The notes below the pieces were generated by a model that was given only the letters and a program-made list of their open reading frames with translations, was not told where the DNA came from and made no database searches. Both the position numbers and the translations under genes were made by a program. Positions 6,499 through 7,226 of a stretch of DNA of 7,226 bases are shown here, piece after piece; the stretch's first letter is position 1; every line of letters begins with the position of its first letter. Source of the stretch: DATIXD01 sp035518875 (GTDB lineage: Bacteria; Pseudomonadota; Gammaproteobacteria; Methylococcales; Methylococcaceae); contig DATIXD010000358.1 in assembly GCA_035518875.1 (NCBI GenBank), positions 1 through 7,226 of the forward strand. The letters are read 5' to 3'.

Positions 6499-7226
6499 CT
6501 CGATGACCGCGAGGCACTGCTCGGCAGCGTGCTTCCCAACGGTCGCTCCGTTACTGTAATCACCCCGACCCGCATTGGGTTCGCCAGCTGCCGAGGCGTC
6601 GATTTGACCCGCTGGAGGGGGGATTTCAAGGCGGTTTCGGATGGCTGGTTCATCAATTTGCGGGATATGGAATCGGCCGAGCGCTGGTCCGTCTCGCCCC
6701 AACCCCCGCCGGTGTCGAAGCCGGGTGCTACCAAGCCTCATCCAGCCCCGGCCTTGGTGTCATCGACGCTCGGGTGGCGGACGATCGAGACCCCGCTCGA
6801 AGTCTGCGTCGCTACCGACGATGTGGAGCTTCGACGTCTCACGCGCAAAAACCGGTCAAGGCCTCGTCGTTGCCCGGACGCCACTGGCCATGTCGAAGTC
6901 ATGTTCAATCACCCGGCCGCCGACGCGGCGCCTCCCGCGTTTCCCAAGCTGTTCGTGCAGACCGAGTGGGTGGCTGGACGGGAACGCGGCGAAGGCCGCG
7001 CAGTGCCCACGAAACCTCGCCCTGGATGCATGCCGGCTGTCTTGGCCCCGGCGCCTTGCAGTACGAAACCAATCGCGCCGATTACATCGGTCGGGGTTAT
7101 GGTTCTGAGGGGCCGCGGGCCTTGTGCATGTTGGGGCCTCTGGGGGCATGCCGGTAATGTGCTCAATCCGATTTTCGCCCTGCGCCGGGTCTTGGAACTT
7201 GCGCCCGGAGACATTTGATTTCCGAT
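6499..7226 (+). pseudogene. frameshifted fragment of a cyclic beta-1,2-glucan synthase (NdvB-like, GH94 region)
   Basis: Conserved pieces of the first GH94 (formerly GT36) beta-sandwich region of NdvB-type synthases appear in order but in changing frames. Frame 1 holds LPNGRSVTV, GVDLTRWRGD and FINLRDMESAERWS (about 6499-6711). Frame 3 holds YQASSSPGLGVIDARV (about 6729-6776). Frame 1 resumes with IETPLEV, VELRRLTRKN and HPAADAAPPAFPKLFVQTEW (about 6784-6975). Frame 2 holds NAAKAAQCPRN (about 6978-7012). Frame 3 holds WMHAGCLGPGALQYETNRAD and YIGRGYGSEGPRAL (about 7017-7130). Frame 1 again holds NVLNPIFALRRVLELAPGD (to 7215), then TGA at 7216-7218. At least five frame changes mean no working protein. 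The intact enzyme would have about 2,800 residues with a GT84 synthase domain upstream. That part is absent here: ppnN lies there instead. The fragment probably continues past the right edge. The neighbouring genes are intact, so sequencing error alone is an unlikely cause. Confidence 0.7.

Noticed and set aside
6346..7218. One intact 290-codon gene at the right end
   Set aside because: The frame is open, but only parts of it carry GH94-like residues. The missing conserved pieces (YQASSSPGLG, YETNRADYIGRG) are in other frames, so the open frame joins real and out-of-frame segments by chance.

Overview
The window is a stretch of chromosome from a GC-rich proteobacterium. It carries an operon for osmoregulated periplasmic glucan (OPG) synthesis, a nucleotide-metabolism gene, and the remains of a second glucan gene. 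The predicted proteins look gammaproteobacterial: PpnN aligns almost end to end with the E. coli protein, keeping Glu264 at the same number, and OpgG closely follows E. coli OpgG. OpgH mixes features of the enterobacterial and Xanthomonas-type enzymes. I cannot name the species; a methanotroph-like or purple-sulfur-type gammaproteobacterium would fit but is a guess.

Layout. Positions 1-443 hold no intact gene. A short stretch at 2-178 reads like the broken C-terminus of a protein and contains a 12-bp tandem duplication; the rest is the leader of the operon. opgG (444-2003) encodes a secreted periplasmic protein. A 167-codon gene of unknown name (2003-2506) overlaps the opgG stop by one base. 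opgH (2529-4592) follows and encodes the membrane glucosyltransferase. After a 199-bp gap with one GC-rich hairpin comes ppnN (4792-6183), on the same strand. Two hairpins follow it. From about 6499 to the right edge is a frameshifted fragment of the GH94 region of a cyclic beta-1,2-glucan synthase (NdvB-type).

How the genes work together. OpgH makes the beta-1,2-linked glucan backbone from UDP-glucose at the inner membrane and moves it to the periplasm, where OpgG processes it. The gene between them ends in a PPESNLAMPDQ motif, very like a motif near the N-terminus of Xanthomonas-type OpgH. The opgH frame itself starts just before the first membrane helix and lacks the usual N-terminal cytoplasmic domain. 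The two ORFs together are about as long as a full-length OpgH. The simplest reading is that the OpgH N-terminal domain is a separate protein here, or is joined by a +1 frameshift.

The most interesting points are this split OpgH and the presence, 2 kb downstream, of a decayed gene for the alternative (cyclic) route to periplasmic beta-1,2-glucans. No mobile element, CRISPR array, tRNA or rRNA is visible. I found no wholly new system.
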